Assembly (NCBI GenBank): GCA_903918595.1
Contig: CAIXFB010000013.1
Location: forward strand, 1-14,653
Length of the DNA stretch: 14,653 nucleotides
From: an uncultured Actinomycetes bacterium
Lineage (GTDB): Bacteria; Actinomycetota; Actinomycetes; S36-B12
Reading direction: 5' to 3'
The translations under genes and the position numbers were made by a program. The notes beneath the pieces are model-generated. The model was given only the letters and a program-made list of their open reading frames with translations. It made no database searches and was not told the origin of the DNA. Below are positions 1 through 6,830 of the stretch, piece after piece. Position 1 is the first letter of the stretch. The number at the start of each line of letters is the position of its first letter.

Positions 1-729
1 CCGGAGTCCGCCGACGTGCTCGCAACTGATCCGGAGAGTGAGAAGTACCGCGACCTACCGTTCCGATCACCGGCTGCCCTTGAGGTGTTCGAATACGGCT
101 TCAGACTTGCAAACGAGCGCCGCGGTGGCGCTGGCACCGACCTGGTGTCGCGCTTGGTGAATGGCACTCCCATTGACGGCATCCCGATCGATGACCGTGA
201 CTTCCGCAACTACTTCTTGCTGCTCGTGGTTGCAGGCAACGAAACCACGCGACACACGATCTCGCACACGATGCATCACCTGATGAACAACCCAGAGCAG
301 GTCGAGATTCTTCGCAAGGACCCGAGCAAAATTGAGTGGGCAGTAGAAGAGTTCCTGCGATTTGCCAGCCCCGTTTACCACTTCCGACGCACCGCAACCC
401 GCGATACCGAACTTGGTGGCCAGGCGATCAAAGCTGGCGACAAAGTTGTGGTGTGGTTTGCTTCGGGAAACCGTGACCCACTGATCTTTGACGATCCGTA
501 TCGCTTTGATGTTGAGCGCAGGCCCAACGAGCACATGTCTTTTGGTCGTGGTGGTCCACACATGTGCTTGGGCAACTCTCTCGCGCGACTCGAGATCCGC
601 ATCATGTTCGAGGATCTGCTCGCACGCGATGTCGACTTTGTGCGCAACGGTGAAATCGACTACCTGCGTTCGAACTTTGTGCACGGGATCAAGCGGTTCC
701 CCGTGAAGGTGGTTCCGCGCTCTAGCTAA
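1..729 (+). CDS. Cytochrome P450, C-terminal part (5' end cut by window)
   Basis: Haem-thiolate monooxygenase; 242 residues are visible and the frame is open from base 1, so the N-terminal part lies outside the window. Seen in order: the I-helix oxygen-activation motif AGNETTR (codons from base 232), the K-helix ExxR motif in EEFLRFASP, a FRRTATRDTELGG segment, and the haem-binding loop FGRGGPHMCLG with the axial Cys codon at 565-567. This is a soluble bacterial class I type P450, which normally takes electrons from a ferredoxin and ferredoxin reductase; neither is encoded in the window. The FRRTA..DTEL style resembles the actinobacterial CYP125/CYP142-like group by memory, but the substrate is not readable. 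It is clearly related to the P450 at the right edge (roughly half of the aligned C-terminal residues agree by eye). The TAA stop lies inside a 19-bp tandem repeat and the next gene converges on it. Confidence 0.95.
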   Translation, partial: PESADVLATDPESEKYRDLPFRSPAALEVFEYGFRLANERRGGAGTDLVSRLVNGTPIDGIPIDDRDFRNYFLLLVVAGNETTRHTISHTMHHLMNNPEQVEILRKDPSKIEWAVEEFLRFASPVYHFRRTATRDTELGGQAIKAGDKVVVWFASGNRDPLIFDDPYRFDVERRPNEHMSFGRGGPHMCLGNSLARLEIRIMFEDLLARDVDFVRNGEIDYLRSNFVHGIKRFPVKVVPRSS

Positions 730-758
730 CGAGCAACGTTCTAGCTAACGAGCAACGT
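721..758. repeat. 19-bp perfect tandem duplication at convergent gene ends
   Basis: The unit TCTAGCTAACGAGCAACGT occurs at 721-739 and again, identical, at 740-758. The first copy carries the P450 stop (TAA, 727-729). The second copy carries the stop of the convergent amidotransferase (CTA on the plus strand, 745-747). With one copy only, the two stops would overlap tail to tail. Both reading frames remain intact. Confidence 0.95.
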
Positions 759-1446
759 TGTCGAGAAACGCGTCGACGAGGGCGTGTGCGCGCTCGCGTG
801 CAGCCGGCTCCTCCACCCTGGTTTGCTCGAGCATGATGTCGGGGTCCTGGCCGTCTTTGTTGACCAGATCGCGACCGTCCTGCGTCATCCAACCCTGCAG
901 TCCGCTGTAGGTGATCTCCGGATGGAACTGCACCGCGAGATTTTTGCGCAGGATGAATGCTTGCGAGGCACGGGTGGTGCGGGCGATCTCATCTGCTCCC
1001 GGCGGCAATGTCCAGCGGTCGTAGTGGAAAGAGAACCACGGGCCGGCGGAAACAATTCCAGGCTCGTCGGTCATGATCGACGTCCAACCGATTTCGGGAA
1101 CGGGTGCACGCGAGACGGATCCACCGTGGGTACGGGCGAGCAACTGACCGCCAAAGCAAATCCCGAGGACCGGGATGCCTGCCGCATCAGCGGTTCGCAG
1201 CAAGTCCATCTCGGGGTGCAGCCAGGTGCCGATGCGCTCGTCTTCCCAGGCTCCCCAAGGCGACCCCATGGGCACGATCGCGTCGAAGGCGAGGGGGTCG
1301 GGGAACTCGGTCGTCACATCGGGGGAGTAGTAGCGATCACCCGGCACCACGAGGTGCTCGATGACGTCGTAGCCCCGGTCAACAAACCGCTCGGCCACGT
1401 GTCCGGGGGGGCTGAGGTGATCGTGTTCGATGATCAGAATTCGCAT
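745..1446 (-). CDS. Class I glutamine amidotransferase-like protein (GATase1, GMP-synthase-like)
   Basis: A 233-residue stand-alone GATase1 domain. Such domains hydrolyse glutamine or gamma-glutamyl amides through a Cys-His-Glu triad. Visible here: the nucleophile elbow GICFGGQ (Cys97) and QFHPEIT (His175, Glu177). No synthetase domain is attached, so it is not GuaA itself. I chose ATG at 1446 over the in-frame ATG at 1458 because GAGGAG (1456-1451) lies 4 nt before the former and overlaps the latter. It is divergent from a glutamine-synthetase-family ligase 127 bp away. In pathways that gamma-glutamylate amines or anilines, a GS-like ligase is paired with a class I amidotransferase-type hydrolase that removes the glutamyl group (PuuA/PuuD; the aniline tdnQ/tdnT and atdA1/atdA2 pairs). 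A gamma-glutamyl hydrolase role is therefore plausible but inferred. The alternative is an amidotransferase for an unknown partner. Confidence 0.88.
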   Translation of the reverse strand: MRILIIEHDHLSPPGHVAERFVDRGYDVIEHLVVPGDRYYSPDVTTEFPDPLAFDAIVPMGSPWGAWEDERIGTWLHPEMDLLRTADAAGIPVLGICFGGQLLARTHGGSVSRAPVPEIGWTSIMTDEPGIVSAGPWFSFHYDRWTLPPGADEIARTTRASQAFILRKNLAVQFHPEITYSGLQGWMTQDGRDLVNKDGQDPDIMLEQTRVEEPAARERAHALVDAFLDNVAR

Positions 1447-1450
1447 TACT

Positions 1451-1456
1451 CTCCTC
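1451..1456 (-). promoter_or_regulatory. Ribosome binding site deciding the amidotransferase start
   Basis: On the minus strand GAGGAG is followed by AGTA and then ATG at 1446. The upstream ATG at 1458 overlaps this site, so the downstream start is preferred. Confidence 0.6.
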
Positions 1457-1487
1457 ATGGGCCGCTGACCTGACTAGTATCCACTAA

Positions 1488-1507
1488 ATCGTTGGTGCCC
1501 GAACGAT
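1488..1507. promoter_or_regulatory. Inverted repeat in the amidotransferase/GS1 divergent gap, possible operator
   Basis: ATCGTT at 1488-1493 is mirrored by AACGAT at 1502-1507 with an 8-nt spacer. It sits in the 127-bp gap between two divergent genes, where a shared operator would be expected. The arms are short, so chance is possible. I see no convincing pair of -35/-10 boxes in this gap. Confidence 0.35.
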
Positions 1508-1561
1508 CTTTGTAGATTGCCAGCGTAACGACCGCAGATCGACCGACTGTGGGCGATGAGT

Positions 1562-1566
1562 GGAGG
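1562..1566 (+). promoter_or_regulatory. Ribosome binding site deciding the GS1 start
   Basis: GGAGG lies 7 nt before ATG at 1574. The in-frame ATG at 1556 is upstream of it and has no comparable site, so the shorter protein is preferred. Confidence 0.7.
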
Positions 1567-1573
1567 GAATGAC

Positions 1574-2923
1574 ATGCAGCAGGATCTGGCCGATATTCGC
1601 CGGGACTTGGAAAATCAGAATATCGACATTCTCCGACTTGTCTGGACTGATGTCCTGGGAATGACACGGTCCAAGGACGTGACAGTTTCCCAACTTGAGC
1701 GCGCGGCCGGGCACGGCCCAGCTTTTTGCCAGGCGACCTGGACCACCACCACACGCGGTGAAGTGCTCGACGGTCATGGAAGCCTGCAAGATGGACTTTC
1801 CGACATGGTCTCTCGGCTAGACGCGTCAACCATTCGTCCAATTCCCTGGCAGCCAGGTGTGGCATTCGGTATCGCTGATATCGACGAGCCCGATGGCACA
1901 CCCAACATGATTTCCCCGCGCACACTCCTGCGCCGGGTGATCGCTGAATACAAACTGCTCGGCCTCATTCCGATCGTCGGGCCAGAACTCGAGTTTTACA
2001 TGGCCCATGAGGTTGATGGTCAGTGGCAGCGCATCTTGAACAAGACCGGCCGGGTGTATCAAACAGGCTCTGGTGTTGATCCCGACGGACACTTCTTGCA
2101 TCTGCTGCGCATGGTCGATCAACTCAACATTGGTGCGTTCGCCGGTAACCACGAGTTCTGCCCGTCGCAATATGAAATCAACCTGTGGCATAGCGAGGCC
2201 CTCGATGCGGCCGATCGCACATTCCTGTTGAAAACCGCTGTGAAGGATGTGCTTGCGCAGCGCGGTGTGCTCGGTACTTTCTTGGGCAAGCCATGGAGTG
2301 ATGAGGGCGGTAGCGGGTTCCACCTGCACCTCTCTGTTGTCGATGTTGAGGGCAATCACATGATGGACGAAGCCAACGGTGATCTGTCTCTGATTTCCAT
2401 GCGCATGATGGCGGGCATTCTCGAACACGCTCCAGCGCTCGTGGCCGTGTGTAATCCCACGATCAATGCGTTCAAGCGGCTCGGCCCTGACACGATGGCG
2501 CCGTACCGCTCCAACTGGGGTTATGACAACCGCACCACGTTCGTGCGCATCCCGCCAGAGCGCGGCGCAGGTGCGCGCCTTGAGGTACGCGTTGGCGACG
2601 GTGCGGCCAATCCCTATGTGGTGATCGCGGTGATTCTTGCTGCGGCCCTTGATGGTTTGCGCCGGCAGTTGGAGTGCCCCCCTGTGTCAGGTGGTTGGTC
2701 CTACACCGACGAGTCACGTCCGGCGATCCCGATGGATCTCGGATCAGCACTTGATGCGCTCAAGGCCGACACGTTCTTGGCCGACATCATCGGAGAGCCG
2801 TTCGTCGCCGCGTTTGAGACGCTCAAGCGCGATGAGATCGAGCGGTACAACGCCGAGGTTGCAGACCCCGCTACTCGCGAGGTCACGCAGTGGGAGATCG
2901 ACGAGTACCTGCTCGACTACTAG
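1574..2923 (+). CDS. Glutamine synthetase family protein (GS1), probable gamma-glutamyl-amine ligase
   Basis: 449 residues with the whole type I glutamine synthetase fold. The N-terminal beta-grasp segment has LVWTDVLGMTRSK. In the catalytic barrel are GPELEFY (about 136-142), NHEFCPSQYEIN (192-203), GGSGFHLHLS (245-254), NAFKRL (298-303) and RLEVRVGDGAANPY (335-348). These are the metal, glutamate and ATP sites. The family phosphorylates the gamma-carboxylate of glutamate and joins it to ammonia or an amine. Departures from housekeeping GlnA, such as FHLHLS in place of the usual MHVHQS and no recognisable adenylylation-site region, fit the GS-like ligases of amine and aniline catabolism. ATG 1574 is chosen from its Shine-Dalgarno site. 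The neighbours are a divergent class I amidotransferase and a downstream LLM oxidoreductase 117 bp away. Ligase chemistry is well supported; the amine substrate is unknown, and it is not evidently the assimilatory enzyme. Confidence 0.9.
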   Translation: MQQDLADIRRDLENQNIDILRLVWTDVLGMTRSKDVTVSQLERAAGHGPAFCQATWTTTTRGEVLDGHGSLQDGLSDMVSRLDASTIRPIPWQPGVAFGIADIDEPDGTPNMISPRTLLRRVIAEYKLLGLIPIVGPELEFYMAHEVDGQWQRILNKTGRVYQTGSGVDPDGHFLHLLRMVDQLNIGAFAGNHEFCPSQYEINLWHSEALDAADRTFLLKTAVKDVLAQRGVLGTFLGKPWSDEGGSGFHLHLSVVDVEGNHMMDEANGDLSLISMRMMAGILEHAPALVAVCNPTINAFKRLGPDTMAPYRSNWGYDNRTTFVRIPPERGAGARLEVRVGDGAANPYVVIAVILAAALDGLRRQLECPPVSGGWSYTDESRPAIPMDLGSALDALKADTFLADIIGEPFVAAFETLKRDEIERYNAEVADPATREVTQWEIDEYLLDY

Positions 2924-2939
2924 TTCACCCCCGCTCCCC

Positions 2940-3016
2940 TTGGCGATTTCGCCCGTTTCCCGGGTCAATTCGCCAAAGTGGCGTCGTAATTGGCTTTGTT
3001 TTGGTGATTTGGCCCG
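2940..3016. repeat. Three copies of a 16-bp motif upstream of the LLM gene (two direct, one inverted)
   Basis: TTGGCGATTTCGCCCG (2940-2955) recurs as TTGGTGATTTGGCCCG (3001-3016; 14 of 16 match). It recurs again inverted at 2960-2976, where the complement reads TTGGCGAATTGACCCGG. The first and inverted copies can pair into a stem (2940-2976), but no T-run follows, so an ordinary intrinsic terminator is unlikely. The placement in the 117-bp gap before the LLM gene suggests a regulator binding array. Confidence 0.5.
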
Positions 3017-3040
3017 GTCGCAATCGTTGAAAGGACACCA

Positions 3041-3976
3041 ATGACGTCACCACGCATGGTCAGTGTGCTCACCGAGAACTGGACGATGACCGATCCGCGT
3101 GACATCCGCGGATTGGTGCGCATGGCGCAAGAGGCCGAGGATGCTGGCTTCGACATGGTGATGATCAGCGACCACATCCTGCTCGGCCCATCAGCGGGCA
3201 GCGAGGGTCGCATGGAGAATCCTCGCGACTACGCGATGCCTGGCAACCAGGATCCGTTCACGGCGTGGCCATCGAACATCGTGCTGATGAGTGCGATCGC
3301 TGCCGCAACGACCCGCATCAGAATCGGAGCGATTGCCTTGATCGCCCCTCTCCGTCATCCGCTGGTGTTGGCGCATGATCTTGCGACCCTCGATTTGCTC
3401 AGTGAAGGCCGGCTAGTTATCCAGCCAACAGTGAGTTGGCATAAAGACGAGTACGACGCGATTGGCGTTCCGTTTCACAAGCGCGGCCGAATTCTCGATG
3501 AGGAGTTGGAGATCTGGGAGCGGGTCTGGGCGCAATCGCCCGCGTCCTATGAGGGTGAGTTCTTCTCGTTCACTGACGTGTATGTAGAACCCAAGCCGGT
3601 AACCGCGAAAGGTCCCGCGATGTGGTTTGGTGGCGAGTCAGTGCACGGAAAGGTTCTTGAGCGACTCGTGAAATACGGCAGTGGCTTTCATCCGCTTGGT
3701 CGAGTCATGCCTGAAGATGTGGAAGCACTTAAGGCAGGACTTGCCGCTGCCGGTCGATCGATTGATGAACTCGAACTCGTTGGTGGCACCCGCGTGGAGT
3801 TTCCCGATGCGGATTCGGTGGCACCGCTACCCGAAGCGCTTGCAGAGATTCCGCGCCAGATGGAGTTCGGCTTCACCACGTTTTGCATCAAGCCATCGAT
3901 CTTCATTGACGATCGCGCGGACCACGCCAGGTTCTGCCGCGATGTGATCGATCGGGTCGACGCGCTCACGTCTTGA
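3041..3976 (+). CDS. LLM class (luciferase-like) oxidoreductase, probably F420-dependent
   Basis: 311 residues forming one bacterial-luciferase-like TIM barrel. Typical family stretches are the N-terminal LVRMAQEAEDAGFDMVMISDH, then ATTRIRIGAIALIAPLRHPLVLAHDLATLD, SEGRL, and GVPFHKRGRILDEELEIWERVW, followed by a GPAMWFGGES segment. This pattern matches actinobacterial LLM proteins annotated as F420-dependent oxidoreductases, which transfer hydride to or from the deazaflavin F420; an FMN-dependent monooxygenase is the main alternative. The ATG at 3041 has AAGGA 5 nt upstream. The gene follows GS1 on the same strand and ends 20 bp before the convergent decarboxylase-family gene. The gap upstream contains the three-copy motif, so it may have its own promoter. 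Its place in the pathway is unknown; reduction or oxidation of a ring or aldehyde intermediate would fit the context. Confidence 0.9.
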   Translation: MTSPRMVSVLTENWTMTDPRDIRGLVRMAQEAEDAGFDMVMISDHILLGPSAGSEGRMENPRDYAMPGNQDPFTAWPSNIVLMSAIAAATTRIRIGAIALIAPLRHPLVLAHDLATLDLLSEGRLVIQPTVSWHKDEYDAIGVPFHKRGRILDEELEIWERVWAQSPASYEGEFFSFTDVYVEPKPVTAKGPAMWFGGESVHGKVLERLVKYGSGFHPLGRVMPEDVEALKAGLAAAGRSIDELELVGGTRVEFPDADSVAPLPEALAEIPRQMEFGFTTFCIKPSIFIDDRADHARFCRDVIDRVDALTS

Positions 3977-3996
3977 CGGTCCGATCGACCGGATCG

Positions 3997-4827
3997 CTAG
4001 ATCGGCTGGGAGTTATCCTCGAGCAGAGTCCCGCCAGCGAAGGTGGTGCCCACCTCGCGGTAGTAGCCGGCGATGATTTCATCGACCGGTAGCAGCGAGG
4101 CCGGCTGGTCCCATGGAGAGTCCCAGAGGCGAAGATCGGCATCACCCTTGTAGGCCGGGCCGAGGTCAAGGTCTACTCCACCCATGGTGATGATCTGCGA
4201 GAACGACATCCCGTCGCCGGCGATAGAAGGCATGTAGCGGTTGTGCACCATCTTGTGGGCATTCACGAAACCGTTGGACTCGACCTCTTCGCGCAGCGTG
4301 ACCTTGGCTTGGGCAATCCGGTGGTCATACGCGGAGAGCGATGCGCCAAAGGTGCCGCCAGGTGCAATGCGTGGCGCGGCTTTTCCGCGGTTGTAGGGCC
4401 GGGTGACAAAGATGCTGCCGAACTTCTTGGGGTAGCCCTGGTACCAGCCGCGACCGATCGCAAAATCGGTGGTGACCCAGATCAGCACGCAGCGGCTGTA
4501 GGTCACGCCCTGGTACTTGGCGCGCACCACGGCAAAAGCTTCGAGGTACTGCGAGCGAGCCGGGTCAAGGAGCTCCTCGCCACCTGTGCTGCAGGACTGC
4601 CAGTCGGCCCAGATGAAGGCGACGGCACCTGGATCTTCGTCGGCGAGTTCTAACTCCGCAGGCAGGATTGCGCGGACGTTCGCCGGGTCTGTGCGGTACT
4701 CGACGGTGAGCAGAGTGCCCGAGTAGTGCCACGGCATGTCGGGGATCAGCGCAGTGCGACCATCGGGGGTGTAGGGGGGCAGGAATCCGTTCATTTCACT
4801 CATGAGGCAAATCGTAGCGGAATCCAT
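3997..4827 (-). CDS. Acetoacetate decarboxylase (ADC) family protein
   Basis: 276 residues. ADC enzymes decarboxylate beta-keto acids through a Schiff base on the first Lys of a PKK pair. Here GYPKKFGS gives Lys134 with the neighbouring Lys135 that lowers its pKa in the classical enzyme. The N-terminal HYSGTLLTVEYRTDP and the AFIWADWQS segment also suit the family. Relatives include non-decarboxylase Schiff-base enzymes (hydratase or aldolase-like), so the reaction is open. Start choice is uncertain: ATG 4827 has GGAG 4 nt upstream, while ATG 4803 and ATG 4794 are in frame with weaker sites. Family members could equally begin at 4794 (MNGFLPPYTPDG). It is divergent from the TetR gene across 72 bp holding a palindrome, a common arrangement in which TetR represses its neighbour. 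It could process a keto-acid product of the cluster. Confidence 0.87.
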   Translation of the reverse strand: MDSATICLMSEMNGFLPPYTPDGRTALIPDMPWHYSGTLLTVEYRTDPANVRAILPAELELADEDPGAVAFIWADWQSCSTGGEELLDPARSQYLEAFAVVRAKYQGVTYSRCVLIWVTTDFAIGRGWYQGYPKKFGSIFVTRPYNRGKAAPRIAPGGTFGASLSAYDHRIAQAKVTLREEVESNGFVNAHKMVHNRYMPSIAGDGMSFSQIITMGGVDLDLGPAYKGDADLRLWDSPWDQPASLLPVDEIIAGYYREVGTTFAGGTLLEDNSQPI

Positions 4828-4833
4828 TCGGCT

Positions 4834-4854
4834 CCGAACGAAAAATTCGAATGG
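4834..4854. promoter_or_regulatory. Candidate TetR operator between ADC-family gene and tetR
   Basis: An imperfect 21-bp palindrome of the form CC-N3-CGAA-N3-TTCG-N3-GG. It lies 7 bp upstream of the ADC-family start and 45 bp upstream of the TetR start. The length and odd centre suit a TetR dimer site. ATTCGAAT (4845-4852) inside it is also a self-complementary 8-mer. Confidence 0.45.
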
Positions 4855-4887
4855 TTACGGCTGCTCAATCGTCAAGATGCCCGGAAC

Positions 4888-4893
4888 TAATCT
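4888..4893 (+). promoter_or_regulatory. Candidate -10 box for a leaderless tetR transcript
   Basis: TAATCT fits the TAnnnT -10 pattern and ends 6 nt before the ATG at 4900, which would put the transcription start at the start codon. There is no Shine-Dalgarno sequence before the ATG. The -35 region (about 4865-4870, TCAATC) is weak. Confidence 0.45.
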
Positions 4894-4899
4894 GAGCCC

Positions 4900-5553
4900 A
4901 TGTCATCTCGTGCCCAACAGGGTCGCCCGGCGAAGTTAAGCCGGGCGATGATTTGTGATGCGGCGGAGAAGCTTTTGGAATCCACTGATGCGGCCAGTTT
5001 CAGCCTGAGAGCATTGGGTGATCAGTTGGGCGTCGATCCCACGGCGGTGTACCGACACTTTGCCGATAAGGATGACCTCCTACGCGAAGTGGGCGATCGC
5101 ACCCTGCGTCCCGTTGTGCACCGGTTCGAGTCATCTGATGATCCCCAAGGCGATATCGAGCGGCTGTGTTCGCGATTGCGCGCCACATTGATCCGTAATC
5201 CGATTGGCTTGACCATCACTGCATCGGGACCAACGCGCCATGAGAATGAGTTGCGCATTACCGAGATCATTCTGAACGCACTTTCGCGTGCTGGATTACA
5301 GGACGACGACGCAGTAACCGCGTACCACGTGCTTATCGAATACACCTTGGGCTCGGCGTGGCTCGACGCTCCACTTGCTGCCCCTGGTGCAGACCGGGCT
5401 GGAACCTACCGGGGGTGGCGAGCGGATTACGCACTCTTAGACGACCACGAGTACCCGACGACCAAAGAACTTGCCAAGAAGTTGTACCCGTCGAGCAACA
5501 AAGTTTTTGCCGCCGGACTTGCCGCGCTCATTACTGGATTAGTGACGAACTAA
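4900..5553 (+). CDS. TetR family transcriptional regulator
   Basis: 217 residues. The N-terminal DNA-binding domain is clear: SRAMICDAAEKLL for helix 1, then the helix-turn-helix SLRALGDQLGVDPTAVYRHF (35-54) followed by ADKDDLL. The remaining part, about residues 65-217, is the ligand-binding and dimerisation domain, with an alpha-helical pattern but no ligand signature I recognise. Such proteins usually repress a divergent neighbour and release DNA on binding a pathway metabolite. The likely target is the ADC-family gene through the palindrome at 4834-4854, with self-regulation. It is the only regulator gene in the window, so it might also act on the large palindrome at 8738-8770, but the two sites do not share a sequence. 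Its stop is just 4 bp from the stop of the convergent GS2 gene. Confidence 0.93.
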   Translation: MSSRAQQGRPAKLSRAMICDAAEKLLESTDAASFSLRALGDQLGVDPTAVYRHFADKDDLLREVGDRTLRPVVHRFESSDDPQGDIERLCSRLRATLIRNPIGLTITASGPTRHENELRITEIILNALSRAGLQDDDAVTAYHVLIEYTLGSAWLDAPLAAPGADRAGTYRGWRADYALLDDHEYPTTKELAKKLYPSSNKVFAAGLAALITGLVTN

Positions 5554-5557
5554 CTCA

Positions 5558-6829
5558 CTAGTAGACGCGTGAGTATTCGTTTTGCTCCCAGTCGGTAACC
5601 GCTTCTTGCCAGCGTTGCCACTCACGACGTTTCAATTCGATGTAGACCGAGATCAGGTCCGGCTCGAAGTAGGCACACAGTTCCTTGTCTTGCTCAAGAG
5701 CATCGAGCGCATCGATCAATGACAGCGGCGTATGCCTATCGGTATTCGGTGCAACGTCAGCATCACCTAATTGAGCTTCGCATAACTCCATGCGGGCTTC
5801 CACACCGTGTAGTCCGGCAGCGAGGAGTGCGGCGGTGAGCAAATGCGGAGAGGCTGTGCCATCGGCCATACGGTGTTCAACTCGCGTAGTGGCTCCTCGT
5901 TGCGCGGGAACCCGAACGGTGGAGATTCGGTTGTCCCATCCCCAGTTTGCCCAGTACCCACTGAGCATTCCGGGGGCAAGGCGCTTGTACGAGTTCACGG
6001 TGGGCGCAGCAAATGCGGCGAGTGCCTCGTGGTGATGCAGCAAACCGGCGATGAAGTGCCGAGCCAGATCGGATAGTCCTTGCGGATCGTTCGTATCGAT
6101 GAACGCGTTGGTGCCATCTGCATCGGCCAGAGACATATTCACGTGCATCCCGTTGCCCACAGCATCGCCGAACGGTCGGGCCATGAACGTGACGTCGATG
6201 CCGTTCGTGCGCGCTACCTGTCGGGCCAGTTCCCGGAAGAGCAGCGCAGCATCGGCGGCCGCGAGGCTCTCCTGGTAGTGCAGAGCTACTTCGACCTGGC
6301 TCGGGGTGAACTCGCTGTTGAGTCCCTCGACCTTGAGGTCTGCGAGTTCTGCTGCATCCACGATGGCCTCGACCGTGCCCGTCGGGTCGGCACCCGCGCC
6401 GATTCCGTACACGCGGTGTTCGGGGACTGGAAGTTTGGTGAGCGGGCTGCGCGTCTCGAGCAGGAAGAACTCCATCTCGTAGCCAGACATCGGCCGATAA
6501 CCCAGAGCATTCCAGCGATCGCAGATCAGTTGCAGTTGCCGCCGCGAATCCAGGGGCAGCGGCCGTCCGTCGGCGAAGTGCGTTGAGGCCATGGCGAGTT
6601 GACGCCCACCAGGCCAGTCGCGAAGGGTTGAAGCGTCGATCTGCGCTTCCATGTCCGGAAATCCGGCGCCGGTGGAATAGGGATCGAGTTCAAGGAATCC
6701 GAGGTCGAGTCCTTGCACCATCATGGTGATCGCGTAATGGGTGGGATGGTCACGGCGGTGTTCTGGGACGGTCTTGCCGTGGATGAGGCCGAGTAGATCA
6801 GGAAAAACCACATCAATCTGTTCGGTCAC
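5558..6829 (-). CDS. Glutamine synthetase family protein (GS2), last gene of the NicX-like operon
   Basis: 423 residues from the preferred start. Family segments visible are FPDLLGLIHGK near the N-terminus, SGYEMEFFLLE (about 115-125), LNSEFTPSQVEVALHY (about 170-185), GNGMHVNMSL (225-234), NSYKRL (279-284), WGWDNR and TRVEHRMADGTASPH (315-329). These form the ATP, metal and glutamate sites, so glutamate-amine ligation is likely. It differs strongly from GS1 in this window and belongs to a separate subgroup. Start: the TGA of the upstream gene is at 6833-6831 and GTG at 6829 follows after one base, with GGAAAGG 9 nt before it. ATG 6838 abuts that site directly and is less suitable, but possible. 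The coupling to the NicX-like gene suggests that it acts on the ring-cleavage product or on ammonia released from it. The substrate is unknown. Confidence 0.9.
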   Translation of the reverse strand: MTEQIDVVFPDLLGLIHGKTVPEHRRDHPTHYAITMMVQGLDLGFLELDPYSTGAGFPDMEAQIDASTLRDWPGGRQLAMASTHFADGRPLPLDSRRQLQLICDRWNALGYRPMSGYEMEFFLLETRSPLTKLPVPEHRVYGIGAGADPTGTVEAIVDAAELADLKVEGLNSEFTPSQVEVALHYQESLAAADAALLFRELARQVARTNGIDVTFMARPFGDAVGNGMHVNMSLADADGTNAFIDTNDPQGLSDLARHFIAGLLHHHEALAAFAAPTVNSYKRLAPGMLSGYWANWGWDNRISTVRVPAQRGATTRVEHRMADGTASPHLLTAALLAAGLHGVEARMELCEAQLGDADVAPNTDRHTPLSLIDALDALEQDKELCAYFEPDLISVYIELKRREWQRWQEAVTDWEQNEYSRVY

Positions 6830-6830
6830 G

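Noticed and set aside
67..684. 205-codon minus-strand open frame opposite the left P450
   Set aside because: It lies fully antisense to a gene with clear P450 motifs, has no ribosome binding site worth noting and no recognisable domain.
784..1473. 229-codon plus-strand open frame opposite the amidotransferase
   Set aside because: It is a complementary-strand shadow of a gene with an intact catalytic triad; no family features.
2940..2976. Inverted repeat after GS1 as an intrinsic terminator
   Set aside because: The stem is interrupted (7 plus 4 paired bases with mismatches) and no T-run follows; a regulatory repeat explains it better.
3949..3987. CGATCGG/CCGATCG inverted pair at the end of the LLM gene as a terminator
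   Set aside because: Seven-bp arms with a 25-nt loop and no T-run; GATC-rich composition makes such matches common.
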